NCBI GenBank assembly: GCA_019925105.1
Contig: JAHGAU010000031.1
Span: forward strand, 694,501-758,500
Reading direction: 5' to 3'
DNA length: 64,000 bases
Origin: Niebla homalea
Lineage: Eukaryota > Ascomycota > Lecanoromycetes > Lecanorales > Ramalinaceae
Shown here piece after piece: positions 22,984 through 33,354 of the stretch. The translations under genes and the position numbers were made by a program. The stretch's first letter is position 1; each line of letters begins with the position of its first letter. A model generated the notes under the pieces. It did no database searches. It saw nothing but the letters and a program-made list of their open reading frames with translations, and was not told the origin of the DNA.

Positions 22984-24449
22984 AGGATAAGGAAGGTATA
23001 ACGTTTTTATACTTATCCTTAACCTTATTAACCTATTTATAAAAAAAGAAAACCCGTATTAACGCGGAGTTATAAATTATTCTTTTATTTTTATACGTTA
23101 ATATTACTGGAGTTTAACGTTAAGCGTTAAAGTTAATAACGTTAAGCGTTAAATATTTATAATCTATATATTATTAAAAAATAATAAAACGGACAATACT
23201 ATAAGTTACCGTTACGTTAGCGTAAATTTAATAAATATATTTATTAATCTTTTATTATTTTAAATAATTTCGTTTTTTTAACTTTATTTACTTAATATTT
23301 CCTTAATAACGCGTTAAGCGCTTATAATTTAACGCTTATGCTTTTTCGCTTTTTTTAATATTATCGCGGTTATTATTAAAGTTATTTTTATTAAATATAA
23401 TATTATAATAAAAATAATCGCTTTTATAACGCCGGCTTATTTATACGCGTAATATTTGTAATAGGTAAAATTATTAATTAAAGCTTAAACTCTAATAATT
23501 TTACGGGAGGATAACGTATAAAAGCTAAATAATTATAATATTAATTATATATATAGTTATTAACCATATATATAACTTCCGCCGTCGTAATATTATAATT
23601 TTATTTACGTTTCCTTTTACTCCGTATTATTTTATTATATTATTCTTATAATTCTTAGGAATATTTTAAGTCCGTTTCCGGTACTTATTAATTATATTTA
23701 AAGCCTTAATTAATTTATTTAATTTAATATTAAACGCCCTTTTTACTTTTAACCTTATTAATAATTTCTTTAATTATTTAGTCCTTTTTATTATTAATTA
23801 ATTTAAATATTTATATTATAACCTCCGTTATTTAATCGTTAACGTAAATATAATAAGGCTTTAAAAGAGAAATATAAATAATAAAGTAAATTTAATAAAT
23901 AATAAGGAGAAATAAACGGTACGCTTACATTTTAATTTTATTATTAATTTTAAAGGGTCTTATAAATTAGGGCGTAAGCTTTTTACTTAATTACTTTAAC
24001 TTAAGGTTTTTAATATTTAATATTATTAAATTACCGATATTATATAACTTTAACTTATATTTCTTATTATACGTTTTTTAAGTTAATTTAATAATATAGC
24101 GTTATTAATCCGTTAATATTAATCGTATTTTATATAATATTTTAACCTTATTTTTTACTATAAATATCTTTTTTTTATAAGTTTATTTTTAGGTTTAAAA
24201 TAAATGTTTAAGTTATAATTATATATAATTATAAAAAGGCTATAATTTAAAGTTAAGTATTCTGAGTTTATATAAATAAATTTAATTAAAGGGAATAACT
24301 TTATTTAATTTATTTATTCGGAATTAATAAAGGTCCTTAAATATTATTTAAAATTTTAATTTTAACGTTTTATTTAATTATCTATTTATGGATAAAAAGC
24401 GGTACTTAACTTATATTTTATCTTTACGTAATAATATATTAAACCTTAA

Positions 24450-24560
24450 AATTTATTAATAAATAAAGACCCTTAATTAATTACGATTTTAGTTAGTATA
24501 TTATAATATAATACGATTTCTTTAAAAAAAAGGTCCGTTAACGTAACAATATTAATTTAT
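24450..24560 (-). pseudogene. Gypsy integrase core relic
   Basis: The minus strand reads NIVTLTDLFFKEIVLYY, then ILTKIVIN and GSLFINKF. This corresponds to the integrase segment leading to the second catalytic Asp (G-[IL]-P-x-x-I-[VI]-[ST]-D-R-G-x-x-F), with SD altered to IN by RIP-type changes. Confidence 0.65.
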
Positions 24561-26344
24561 TTTATAATAAAGAGGTATTTATATATTTTTATATATTTAT
24601 TTATAATTATTAAAATTAAATTATAAACGTTACCTTTAACCTTACTTATAAGTAAGCCGGTAATAAAGTCTATATTAAGTTCTTTCTAGGGTATAACCGG
24701 TTAAAGGAATAAAGTAAGCTTATTATAAGGATAATAATACGGTACCTTAATCCTTTAATAAGTATTATATATTTTAATATAATTATTAATTTAAGCCTTT
24801 AAGTTATCTTAATAATATTTACGGGTTAAGAGCTTATAAGTCTTTTTAGCTTTAAAATAACTTATTAACGGGTTATTATAATATTTATTAATTAACTTTT
24901 TTCTAATCGCTTTATCCCGGGGGATATATATATAGCCCTTATAGGTAATAAGGTTATTAGGATTAAGTTTTTAAGTATTATTACGATTTTAATAAAAATA
25001 TATTAACGTTACGTTATCGTCTTTAATCTTATATATAAACGTATCGTTAACCTATAGATCCTTAATAAATAACTTAATCGGTTTAAATTCTTTATAAAAC
25101 TTTTTAAATAATTATTAAATTTCTTTTCGCGGGATAATAATTTAAATATTTTTTAAAGTAAGTAATAACTAATAATTAATAGTTATTATCCGCCGGCGTT
25201 TTATTAAATTATCGAATTAAAGTATAAACTTATTCTATAAAGTAAATAATAAGGTAATATTAAAAGGTAAGATTCCTTTATAGTTTAAACGTCTTAATAA
25301 AGGATTAATAAGGTTTATTTTACCTTAATAATAAAATACTTTAAAGTTATAATTAATAAATTTTAAGGCTTATTTAACTTAATACGGACTTAATACCGGT
25401 TACTTTATAAACCCTTAAAGGTTATTATAATCCGTCTATACTTAAATAGCTTTAAGATTCCTTTTTAAATAATACCGTTATTATTTAAACGTTATAATAA
25501 TAATAAGGAGCTTTTAATTATATGTCTTATAATTTTATTCGGTAAAAATTATTTTTCTAGATTAATATATAATTAAATATTAATAGCCCTCCTTAAATTA
25601 TTAAAATAAGATACTTATAATAATAAAGTTAAATATATCGGTTTCTATTTATACCCCCCGTTTTAAGTTAAAATAACGGAGTAATAACGCGTTAATAAAT
25701 ATCTTACGGAACCGGCGGAATACCGTATTAACCGTATTATTTTATTTTAACGGGTTAACTTTCTTCCTTTCCTTATTACTTTTAAATAGATTAATTAAGG
25801 GCTTAATTATCCTTAAATATTCATGAATAAAACGATAATAAAAATTTATAAAGCCTAAAAAAACTTATACTTCCCGGTAAGTTTTTAGGGTAGGTTAATT
25901 CTTAATAATTTAAATACGCTCTTAATTTATCTAAATTCCTTTAATAAAAATAATAAACCTTAAGAATTCCACTTAAGTAATATTAAATTAATACTTCTTA
26001 AAATTAACGTAAAGTTAAAATTAACGAAATTACTTAAAAACCTATTAAATATAATATTAATAATCCGCCGGATTCTTATTAAATATTAAAATATTATTTA
26101 AATAGATTATATAAATTATATTAATAAAGTTAATAAGGGTACGGTTAATATAAGCTTAAAAAATTATTAAAACATTAATTAATTTAAACGGTATAATAAA
26201 ATACTTAAAATAACTATAACGTATACGGAACGCCGTCTTTTACTTATTGCCGGACTTAATCCGTAACCGGTAATAAGTATCCTTAAGGTTTAACTTAATA
26301 AACCGTTTAAAACTATTTAACCGGTTAAAAATCTTAATAATTAA

Positions 26345-26450
26345 GGATAATAAATATTAATTTTTAATTATAATCGTATTTAACTTACGGTAATCAATAT
26401 AAAGATAAAAGCCGTTATTTTTCTTAAGTATAAAAAGGATCGGAACGTTT
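26345..26450 (-). pseudogene. Gypsy reverse transcriptase relic
   Basis: The minus strand reads VPILFILKKNNGFYLYIDYR, then KLNTIIIKN, a stop and YLLSL. This is the Gypsy RT motif 1-2 block (K-K-[NDK]-G-x-x-R-x-x-[VI]-D-Y-R-x-L-N-x-x-T-x-K-[ND]-R-Y-P-L-P); the stop replaces the Arg codon CGA (to TGA/TAA). Confidence 0.8.
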
Positions 26451-27439
26451 ACGGGCGATATTAAGTAATAAATCCAACCCCGGGTTATAATATTTTTTAA
26501 ATACCACCGGAGCTCCGTTAACTTTACCCGAGATAAATTATATAAAGGATTATATAATAATTCTTTATTATTTAAGTTAATAGCGTAATCCCTTTATTTT
26601 AATTTAAATAAAATATTAACTATATCCTTAAAGAAAATATTTATATATTTACTTAATTCCCTTAAGACGTTCCGGTTAATAAAATCTTTTATAGTATTTA
26701 TACGCGTTAAATTACTTTAAGGGATTCATAATACTTTTAAGCGCTTTATTATTATATTAACGTAAATAATTATAAAGACTTTATTAATCTCCGTTAAACT
26801 TTAATTAAAGTTATAAATATTATTAATTTATAACTTATAAGAATTAACCTTAAAGTATTATTTATCCGCCGCCGGATCGATTATTATTTATAAAACGTAT
26901 AAAGTTAATAAATTAAGGATTATATTTAAACCTTTTTAATTAATAACGTAAAAAGTATTTTATATTACTCTTATTACCCTTAATTATTAATTAGATAATA
27001 TTATAATTAATAAACGTTATAATAAAAGATTTATTTATTATTAAGAAAAGCCATTTATAATAAGATAACGGAGGTTAATTATAAGTCCTATTAAACCGTA
27101 TATATTTATAAAATTAAATTTATTTAAGCTTTAATATTAATTAATATACTTAATAAATAAAGATTATCTTAAAAACTTATTTAACCCTTAATAATAAAAG
27201 CCGGATATACCTTTAATTATCTCTTTATTAACTCCGATTTTAAAACGCCGTTAAAACTTTATCGTTTTTTAATATATTATTTTTTTTATAAGATTTTATG
27301 TTTACTATTAAAACCTTATTTTATAAAACGGTAAAACAATCGGATATATAATGGCTTTTTCCGTGGTATATATAATACTTAACGTTCTTATTTACTTTAA
27401 AGGTAATATCGGAGTTTTCAGGTATAGTTTTATGCTTTT

Positions 27440-28433
27440 AACCGCGAGAATTATTTTTAATAAAGGTATATACCGACTTTAAGCCATTAAAATTAGGTTT
27501 AAATACCTTATTTTTAAAGGATTTACCCTTATTAACTTTCTAATTATTATTAATGGTACGCTTTAAGTTATTTTTTTATATAATCGCCGCCGTTATAATA
27601 TCGTCCCGGGTTTTTAATACTTTATTAATTATAAGGATTTTAATTTTAAGCTTTAATAAAAGCTTTATAAAGAATATATAAATATAAAACTTATTTAATA
27701 ATAATAATAAGTTTTCTTTTATAATCTTTAAAGTATTACGGAATTACGTTATTTTTTAATTAAAGTATTATTTAATATCCTTAAAACGCTTATAATAAGA
27801 GAGTTAATAATTTTCCGGATTAATTATTAGGTTTAAGAACTTATTTTTAAGCTTTTAATAACTTATTTTATTAATTTCCTCGTCCGGTAAATTAAAGATT
27901 TTATAAAAAATAAACCTTAAATAAAAAATTACCTTTTTCCTTTCAATAAGGAAGTACTTAAGATAAAGTATAAATTATTTCTTTAAATTAATAAATTATA
28001 TTTAATATTTATCCTTAAACTTATTTTAATATAACTTAAGTTTTTCCGGATAAAAAAACTTATTTTCACAGAATAAAATAAAAGTTACCGGCGGTACGCC
28101 GTTAATATAAAGGTTTATAATAAAGTTAACGTAAAAGAAAGTCCCGGAACGTAAACTTTTATATTACGCGTTAACGCGGTTAAATATATATTCTTAATAA
28201 ATACGGTTTTTAACTTTAAGCCGGTTAACTTTAAATTATAGTTCTAAAAGTTAAGCTTATTAAGTTATAATATTATAACGGTATTCTGCCGTTATAATTT
28301 ATTTAACTATAATAAAAAGTTTTTAATTAAAAAGTAAATATCGTTTTTTTATTTTAAGGTTTATTAAGTTAATTAAGTATTTATTATAACGGTAACGTTA
28401 AGCCTTTTCCTTAATAGGGAAGAAGAATTAAAA
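27440..28433 (-). pseudogene. 5' internal (gag) region of the inner Gypsy, RIPed
   Basis: Aligns base for base, apart from transitions and small indels, with 34963-35878 of the rearranged copy, which confirms that it is the element's 5' internal region. There is no readable motif. Confidence 0.6.
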
Positions 28434-28766
28434 TATTAAATTAACTCCGTTAACGGTACGCCGGCGGGACTAATAAAAATAAGTATAAAAAACGTAACGT
28501 TATAGTTTAAATACTTAAGTATTACTTTAATAAGTAAATTAATAATAAGATTAATTCTTAAAAAACTTAAAAAGAATTAAAACATAATTTTTACTTAAGG
28601 TAAAGGTAATAACTACCCCGCTTTACGCCTATTGAGCTACGGCTTATAAATAACGTATATTAAGGCCGTTATCAAGGCCCTTTACCAAAGCCTAACGGCC
28701 TACCTTAGCGCAGCAGTATGGCGCATTACTATGGCGCCGGCGCAGAGATGGCGCTAGCTATTAACA
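28434..28766 (-). repeat. right (5') LTR of the inner Gypsy
   Basis: The inner part is RIPed (TATTAAATTAACTCCG for TGTTAGACTGACTCCG). The outer 150 bases are largely intact and include, on the minus strand, the A-box-like TAGCTCAATAGG (complement of 28628-28639). Confidence 0.88.
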
Positions 28767-28839
28767 TTAATTAATAATTTAATAAAAGATTTATTCAATA
28801 AATAATTAAACCGTAACGCGCCGTTTACTTTTAAAGTTA

Positions 28840-29150
28840 ATTCCGAGAATAAAAAAGAATATATTATTAAAAGAATCATTTATAAAGAAAGAAATAATAA
28901 ATATTTAATTAAATAAATTACTTAAAATATAAAATATAATAATAAGCTTTTATTATTAAAGTTATACTTAAATTTATTATATAAATTTTATACTATATAT
29001 TCCGAATTCAATAATATTATTATTATTTATAATAATAAATTTACTTTATCGTAATTACTAACGCTTACCGAAGTAATAACCTTATTATCTACCGGTACTC
29101 TTTATATACTTTATCTTAAGCGTAATCGCGGCCGCCCCCGTAAAATTGGG
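28840..29150 (+). pseudogene. host Gypsy chromodomain-like end with AT-hook
   Basis: The plus strand reads EYIIKRIIYKERNNKYLIK at about 28858, the beginning of a chromodomain-type fold ([YF]-x-[VI]-E-x-I-[LI]-x-x-R...-YLVKW). It then runs through further residues to LKRNRGRPRKIG at 29115-29150. RGRP flanked by basic residues is the classic AT-hook core. This is the C-terminal end of the plus-strand Gypsy integrase. Between its integrase core and this tail lies the 7.7-kb Gypsy insertion. Confidence 0.6.
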
Positions 29151-29274
29151 TAAGATTTTAATATAAAAGTATAGGATATAGGCAGTATAACGTATTATTG
29201 GGCATTGGTATTTATATTGGTATATTAAGGTAAACGTTACTATAAATAATAGCCTTTTTTCTTTTAATAATATT

Positions 29275-29420
29275 TATTATATGCAGTATATATATATAGG
29301 AGCATTGATAAATATAGGATACTCTTTATACGTAGAGGACAGGCATCCTTATAATACTCCCATCCTTTAGGTAGAATCATCATTCATATATTATCACACT
29401 TTTTGGTCCATACACCAACA
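29275..29420 (+). repeat. right (3') LTR of the host Gypsy
   Basis: Inner part RIPed (TATTATATGCAG, then a TA run), outer part intact (GGTCCATACACCAACA). It is followed by TSD TTAAC. Confidence 0.88.
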
Positions 29421-29425
29421 TTAAC

Positions 29426-31328
29426 TTAATATTATTTAATAAGGTTATTATAGATATAAATATTGATTTAATATTATCTTTAAAAAACCAAAAATGACCG
29501 TTCTTTAATATATATATTACCGTTTTATTACTACTATATAATTAATTATACTCTGAATTAAAATATATACCCTTTTTTAATAAGAAATTATTATTAACGA
29601 TATTAATATAAAATCCTAAGACATAAAAAATATTTTTTAGCTTTATAATATTTCTACCTTTTAAAGTAAAAATATAAATATTAATTTATTTATACGTAAT
29701 AACGGGTAAACGTTTTATCCTTAAGAATATAGTTATATTATTAATATATTCCTTTTCTTAATTAAAATTTTTTTTATTATTTTATTATAAATATAATTTA
29801 ATAAATAGTAATTAAATAATTATAACGATTTAAAACTTATATTAATAATAAATAAGGAAAAACTTAATATTAAGAGAATTATAAAAACCCTTATTTTTAA
29901 TTAAGGTAACGGTAACGCTACCCTTATTAATAATAATAAAGTTCTCTCCTTCTTATAACCTTATCTTACCTTTAAGGCTTTATTGACCTTTCTTTTAAGT
30001 ATGGTATTTTTCAGCTTTTTTTTTACCTTCCTTTTAATAACTGGATTAAGCCTGAAATTTACTGGCCTTCTAACTTAATCGTCCTTAAGGTAATTATATT
30101 AACCTTAATAGTATTTTAAGCCGTAAAAACATTTAGGATTTTCCTTTTACTTTCCTCTTAATATAAATCCTTTTAATTTAAATTTTTCTTTAACTTTTAT
30201 ATTAAAAGTTAAGTATAAGGCCGTTAAGGAATTAACGTTTTTTAACCTTATATATTATTTAAATAATTTTATTACTTTAAATAAGAAAGCCTTATTATCG
30301 TTAATAATTCGAAATTAATATTTATAGAGTTGTCAGGGAAAAAGACGAAGTGCAGGTATTGAGGGTGGAGTGGTAACTACCTGGATTGCAACTATGAACG
30401 GTATTGCTAGTTATGTGGGTGCGCGCCAAGCATACATAGCCCTAAGCCCTTGCGCTATGCCTATATTGGTATCTGTACTGCTTGCACGTAATAAGAGTAT
30501 TATTAATATAGGTATATACTTTTTAATTATTATAAAAAAGTCAGAAAATATTATCCTTACATTAATAATTTTTTTAAAAGTAAGTTTTTTTCTTAAAATA
30601 TAAATTTAATTCTATTTATCTAATTATACCTTAATATTTTATTAACTTATTAATTTTACTTTTACTTTTAAATATTTTTATTAAATATTTAATACCCTTA
30701 CCGTATTAATAAATATAAGCTTTTTTTTAAGATTCTTAATATATCCTATAAATAAGGTTCGACCTTTTAAAAGTAAATAGTATTTAAGGTAATAACTATA
30801 TTATAAATATAGTTTATAATCTTATTAAAGGATTCGTATTATTCCTTTTATTTAAACTTTTATCTTTAACATTATTTTTCCGTAAATTTAAAATCTTATA
30901 TTTTATTTACCTTTTCTTTTAATATTATATTTAAAAAAATAATAAATTCTGGATTTATTAATCTTATAAATAAAATAGGCTTCGCTTTAAGGTTTAAATT
31001 CATTTAATTTAAAATTATATATTTAATTACTTTATTTTGGATAATAAAAATCTATTAATTTAATCCTTTATTATTATAAATTTAACGTTTATTTTACTTA
31101 TTTTAACGGTTAATAAAGTTTAATAAAGGATTTTTAAAAAGGAATCCTATTTTTTATAGTATAAGTTTAATTTTTATCTTATTACCGGTACTTATAAATA
31201 CCTTTTATAAAGGCTTTTTTAATATAAATAAAACTCAATTACGGTAAATATTACGGCTTAATTATTTAATTAAATAATTAAATGAATATAGTATACGTTA
31301 TAAAGGTATATATAGCCGGACTTATAAC
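29426..31328 (-). other. Copia 5' internal region (gag side), RIPed
   Basis: Remaining part of the outer Copia between the nested Gypsy and the 5' LTR. AT-rich, CA and TG nearly absent, purine-poor on the plus strand. By position it should encode gag, protease and the integrase N-terminus; no motif could be read. Contains the solo LTR at 30331-30493. Confidence 0.5.
30331..30493 (-). mobile_element. solo LTR, 163 bp
   Basis: Starts TGTCAGGGAAAAAG and ends TAATA (RIPed TGACA), with 5-bp target duplication AGAGT (30326-30330, 30494-30498). Its TGTCAGGG end is shared with the 7504 and 33869 LTRs and the islet at 49366, but the body differs. Largely un-RIPed. Confidence 0.75.
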
Positions 31329-31561
31329 TATAAAATATATAATAAATAAATAAATATATAATATATATATATTCTATATAATTTATATAATAATTTATTT
31401 ATAAAAATGAAAGGTACTTATAGATAAATAATTAAACGTTCTGGGATATACGGCTAGGTAATAGTATCTATACGTATTATAAGGATGTTTTGGTATTGCC
31501 TGCATAACTGCTCCATAACACTCCTTGCCCGCACTCCATGCCCGCAACACACCGGCTGACA
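31329..31561 (-). repeat. right (5') LTR of the Copia element
   Basis: Inner part RIPed (TATAAAATATAT for TGTAAGATGCAC); outer 80-100 bases intact, ending GGCTGACA and followed by TSD TTGTA. Confidence 0.9.
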
Positions 31562-31800
31562 TTGTATTTTTGGTAAAAGTGCTGTAGGTGGTGCATTTTG
31601 GCGATAAGATGAGCTGACACGCCGAATGACGTGCTAGCAGGTAATAAGAGGTTAAAATAAGGTCAGAAATTGCTTAGATGATAGACGTTTCTCAAAGTGT
31701 TTTCTATAAACGAAACTCAGATATGTCATGCGAAATGACCTCGACGCGCATAGAAAGTAACAGGCGCGATATTGCCATCATTGCATTTTCACTAGGGTAA

Positions 31801-32134
31801 CTATATAGAGGTAATCTTGGGTGATATGAAACTTGCCGACAAGCATCCACATGTGTCTGGCTGTTTGACAGTCACATCTCGCGCTAGACCTGCGAGTCTT
31901 AGGAGGACAAAATGGGACCCATGTTCGGCGTAGCAGAAGTGTTGGGTATTATCTTCGGCGGCCTCATGTTTGAATTGGAGCAAGGACTGGGCGTATGTTT
32001 CGAGTGGAGATTCCACCCCTTCAGGCTCGAAGTAGATATGCGCTTGGTAATTCCCCGTTCCGTGTCTTGCTGGAGCGATGACCGTTTTGAATGGCCCAGT
32101 ACTCTCTAGTTGGTGTCGCGAGAAGGTAGCAGCA
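31801..32134 (-). CDS. probable terminal exon, unknown protein
   Basis: A minus-strand frame is open for 114 codons (32145 down to the TAG at 31801-31803) but has no in-frame ATG. A CAG at 32137-32135 could be the acceptor of an upstream intron, giving an exon of about 110 codons starting NSAATFSRHQLES or similar. The composition is protein-like: HIYFEPEGVESPLETYAQ, then HEAAEDNTQHFCYAEHGSHF. It ends about 235 bp from the Copia insertion. The upstream exon could lie in 32140-32400, where an ATG on the minus strand (about 32222) starts a short frame, but I found no donor that keeps phase. It may equally be a truncated gene. No family recognised. Confidence 0.4.
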
Positions 32135-32506
32135 CTGTTGATGTATCAATGCAGCCAACTTAATGTCCGGAGTGCTGACGACTAGGGAGCATGGATGGAG
32201 AGAATGCAGCTTTGGAGGACATGGAGATGATTTAAGTGAGTTGCTCCCTCAAGATCGGGAGTATAAAGAGCGCTCCATCAGGAGAGAGACGAACATTCGA
32301 CAGGTCGAAATCGATTTCGAGACCTGTGCTGATTTCACATCAAAATGTCTGCTGGCGAGCGTTTTGCTGAGTGTTAGGGAATTATAGGGTCATCTGCACG
32401 ACAACTCTCCCTGAGTCCATTACCGACCACCAGATGACGTTCAGGTATAATTCCAAGCAACGTTCCAGTCCTGCAGCTGACGCTTTCGATTCCCTGACGC
32501 ACACTA

Positions 32507-32731
32507 TTAGACCTTCCTTCCCTTAATCTCCTGTCTAGTCTTTAGTCGCCCAGTAATGAAATCGTGCCAAGGACCACGCGATTCGTCCATTACATATGGA
32601 GGTGTTCTGCGTTGCCAGTCATAGTGCTGCGCCCACTCCGTCCTGTATCTGCCAAGGTTGTAGAAATTGTAGCACCAAGCAGCGCGGACGAGATGTTTCC
32701 AGCAAAGTTTAACGACCTCCTTCGCTGGCAT
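32507..32731 (-). CDS. hypothetical 74-aa basic protein
   Basis: A single minus-strand exon from ATG 32731 to TAA 32507-32509. The frame is open further upstream (an ATG at 32863 would give 118 aa). I choose the inner ATG because the 70 bases before it are C/A-rich and A-free of coding bias (CAACCCCACCACACATTCC), typical of a fungal 5' UTR. The protein is rich in Trp, Tyr and Arg (KLCWKHLVRAAWCYNFYN, GRYRTEWAQHYDWQRR) and ends KTRQEIKGRKV. It has no signal peptide and no clear transmembrane helix. Codon choice favours C-ending codons, as in the 2506 gene. I do not recognise the family. Confidence 0.45.
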   Translation of the reverse strand: MPAKEVVKLCWKHLVRAAWCYNFYNLGRYRTEWAQHYDWQRRTPPYVMDESRGPWHDFITGRLKTRQEIKGRKV

Positions 32732-32892
32732 GTTGGAATGTGTGGTGGGGTTGAGGGTGTTGCAAGGGACTGTGTGATTGATGAGATAGGTGTGGGAGAG
32801 GTGTGATGAATAGTCAATGAACAGGCTGTTCTGTGAACTTAGTGCGTCTTTGATTTGACTCATAACGTATCAAATATTGTTTGTGGTTACTA

Positions 32893-33352
32893 TTTAGCAT
32901 GCTTAAGAAGCTTGCAAATGCTTGGCAAAAAAAATCAAATCAACCTCCTTAGGTAGCTTAAATAGAACTCCATTAATATCGCTTAAATTATATTATAAAT
33001 AAAGATATAATTAATTTAAGTATAGAATTATAATCCTATATTTAAAAAACTGATAAAAACATAAAAAAATATGGTTTATTAATTATAGTTAAAATTAAAA
33101 AATTTAAGGAAAGCGGAATTAATCCGTTTTTAAGATTTTAAATTATTAAATCGGAGTTTTAAAGTATTATTTTATAATAAATAGATATTATTAAATCTTT
33201 TATAAAGTTGGGTTTAACTTTTCTATATATATATAGTTTATCTTATGCTTAAAATTGAATTTAATATAGTATTAATAACATTATATATAAGCTACCTACG
33301 TGGGTTGATTTTTTTTATGCCAAGCATTTGCAAGCTTCTCAAGCATGCTAAA
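32893..33352. mobile_element. MITE with ~65-bp terminal inverted repeats
   Basis: The left end TTTAGCATGCTTAAGAAGCT... and the reverse complement of the right end, TTTAGCATGCTTGAGAAGCT..., match over about 65 bases with one mismatch in the first 36. Both ends abut TA (32891-32892, 33353-33354). TA duplication and a 460-bp non-coding body fit a non-autonomous Tc1/mariner element. The interior (about 32960-33280) is RIPed while the inverted repeats are intact. Confidence 0.85.
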
Positions 33353-33354
33353 TA

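Larger units (their letters stand above)
21106..28766 (-). mobile_element. full-length Gypsy LTR retrotransposon, RIPed
   Basis: Two 333-bp LTRs (21106-21438, 28434-28766) start TGTTAGACTG and end GTTAACA on the plus strand, with target duplication TTAAT (21101-21105, 28767-28771). The minus-strand purine tract AAAGGGGGAGATAAT (21439-21453) abuts the left LTR, so the element reads right to left. RT (26345-26450) and integrase (24450-24560) relics lie in the expected order on that strand. Length is 7.66 kb. It is inserted between the integrase core and the chromodomain of the host Gypsy. A 5' part of a relative lies at 34632-35878. Confidence 0.9.
11058..29420 (+). mobile_element. Gypsy (chromovirus-like) LTR retrotransposon with four nested insertions
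   Basis: The LTRs are 146 bp (11058-11203, 29275-29420; TGTTATATGCAG...CACCAACA) with target duplication TTAAC (11053-11057, 29421-29425). Plus-strand pol relics appear in order: RT/RNase H (about 15700-17780), then a chromodomain-like region and an AT-hook-like motif (28840-29150). Nested inside are a solo LTR (14837-15205), a GC-rich LTR element (16237-17641), a truncated LINE (18136-20117) and a second Gypsy (21106-28766). Subtracting them leaves about 6.9 kb, normal for Gypsy. I see no clear purine tract before the right LTR, so orientation rests on the coding relics. Confidence 0.87.
4700..31561 (-). mobile_element. Copia-type LTR retrotransposon, RIPed, split by nested insertions
   Basis: The two ends are 233-bp direct repeats (4700-4932 and 31329-31561), starting TGTAAGATG and ending GGCTGACA on the plus strand. 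They are flanked by a perfect 5-bp target duplication TTGTA (4695-4699, 31562-31566). On the minus strand a purine tract (AAGGGGGTA) precedes the LTR at 4932, so the element reads right to left. Pol relics on that strand fit Ty1/Copia order: a post-integrase region at about 10080-10450 and reverse transcriptase at about 6540-6880. Removing nested insertions at 7504-10052, 11058-29420 and 30331-30493 leaves about 5.8 kb, a normal Copia length. It is dead: stops fill every frame. Confidence 0.9.
31567..32892. other. euchromatic island between two RIPed blocks
   Basis: Balanced composition, with CA and TG at normal levels. Before the Copia insertion it continued directly from 4694. Two likely coding stretches are on the minus strand (31801-32134, 32507-32731); the rest holds no gene I can support. 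Confidence 0.7.

Noticed and set aside
4700..31561. Giant Starship-type cargo element
   Set aside because: There is no tyrosine recombinase relic at an edge and no cargo genes. The LTR pairs and 5-bp duplications explain the whole interval as nested retroelements.
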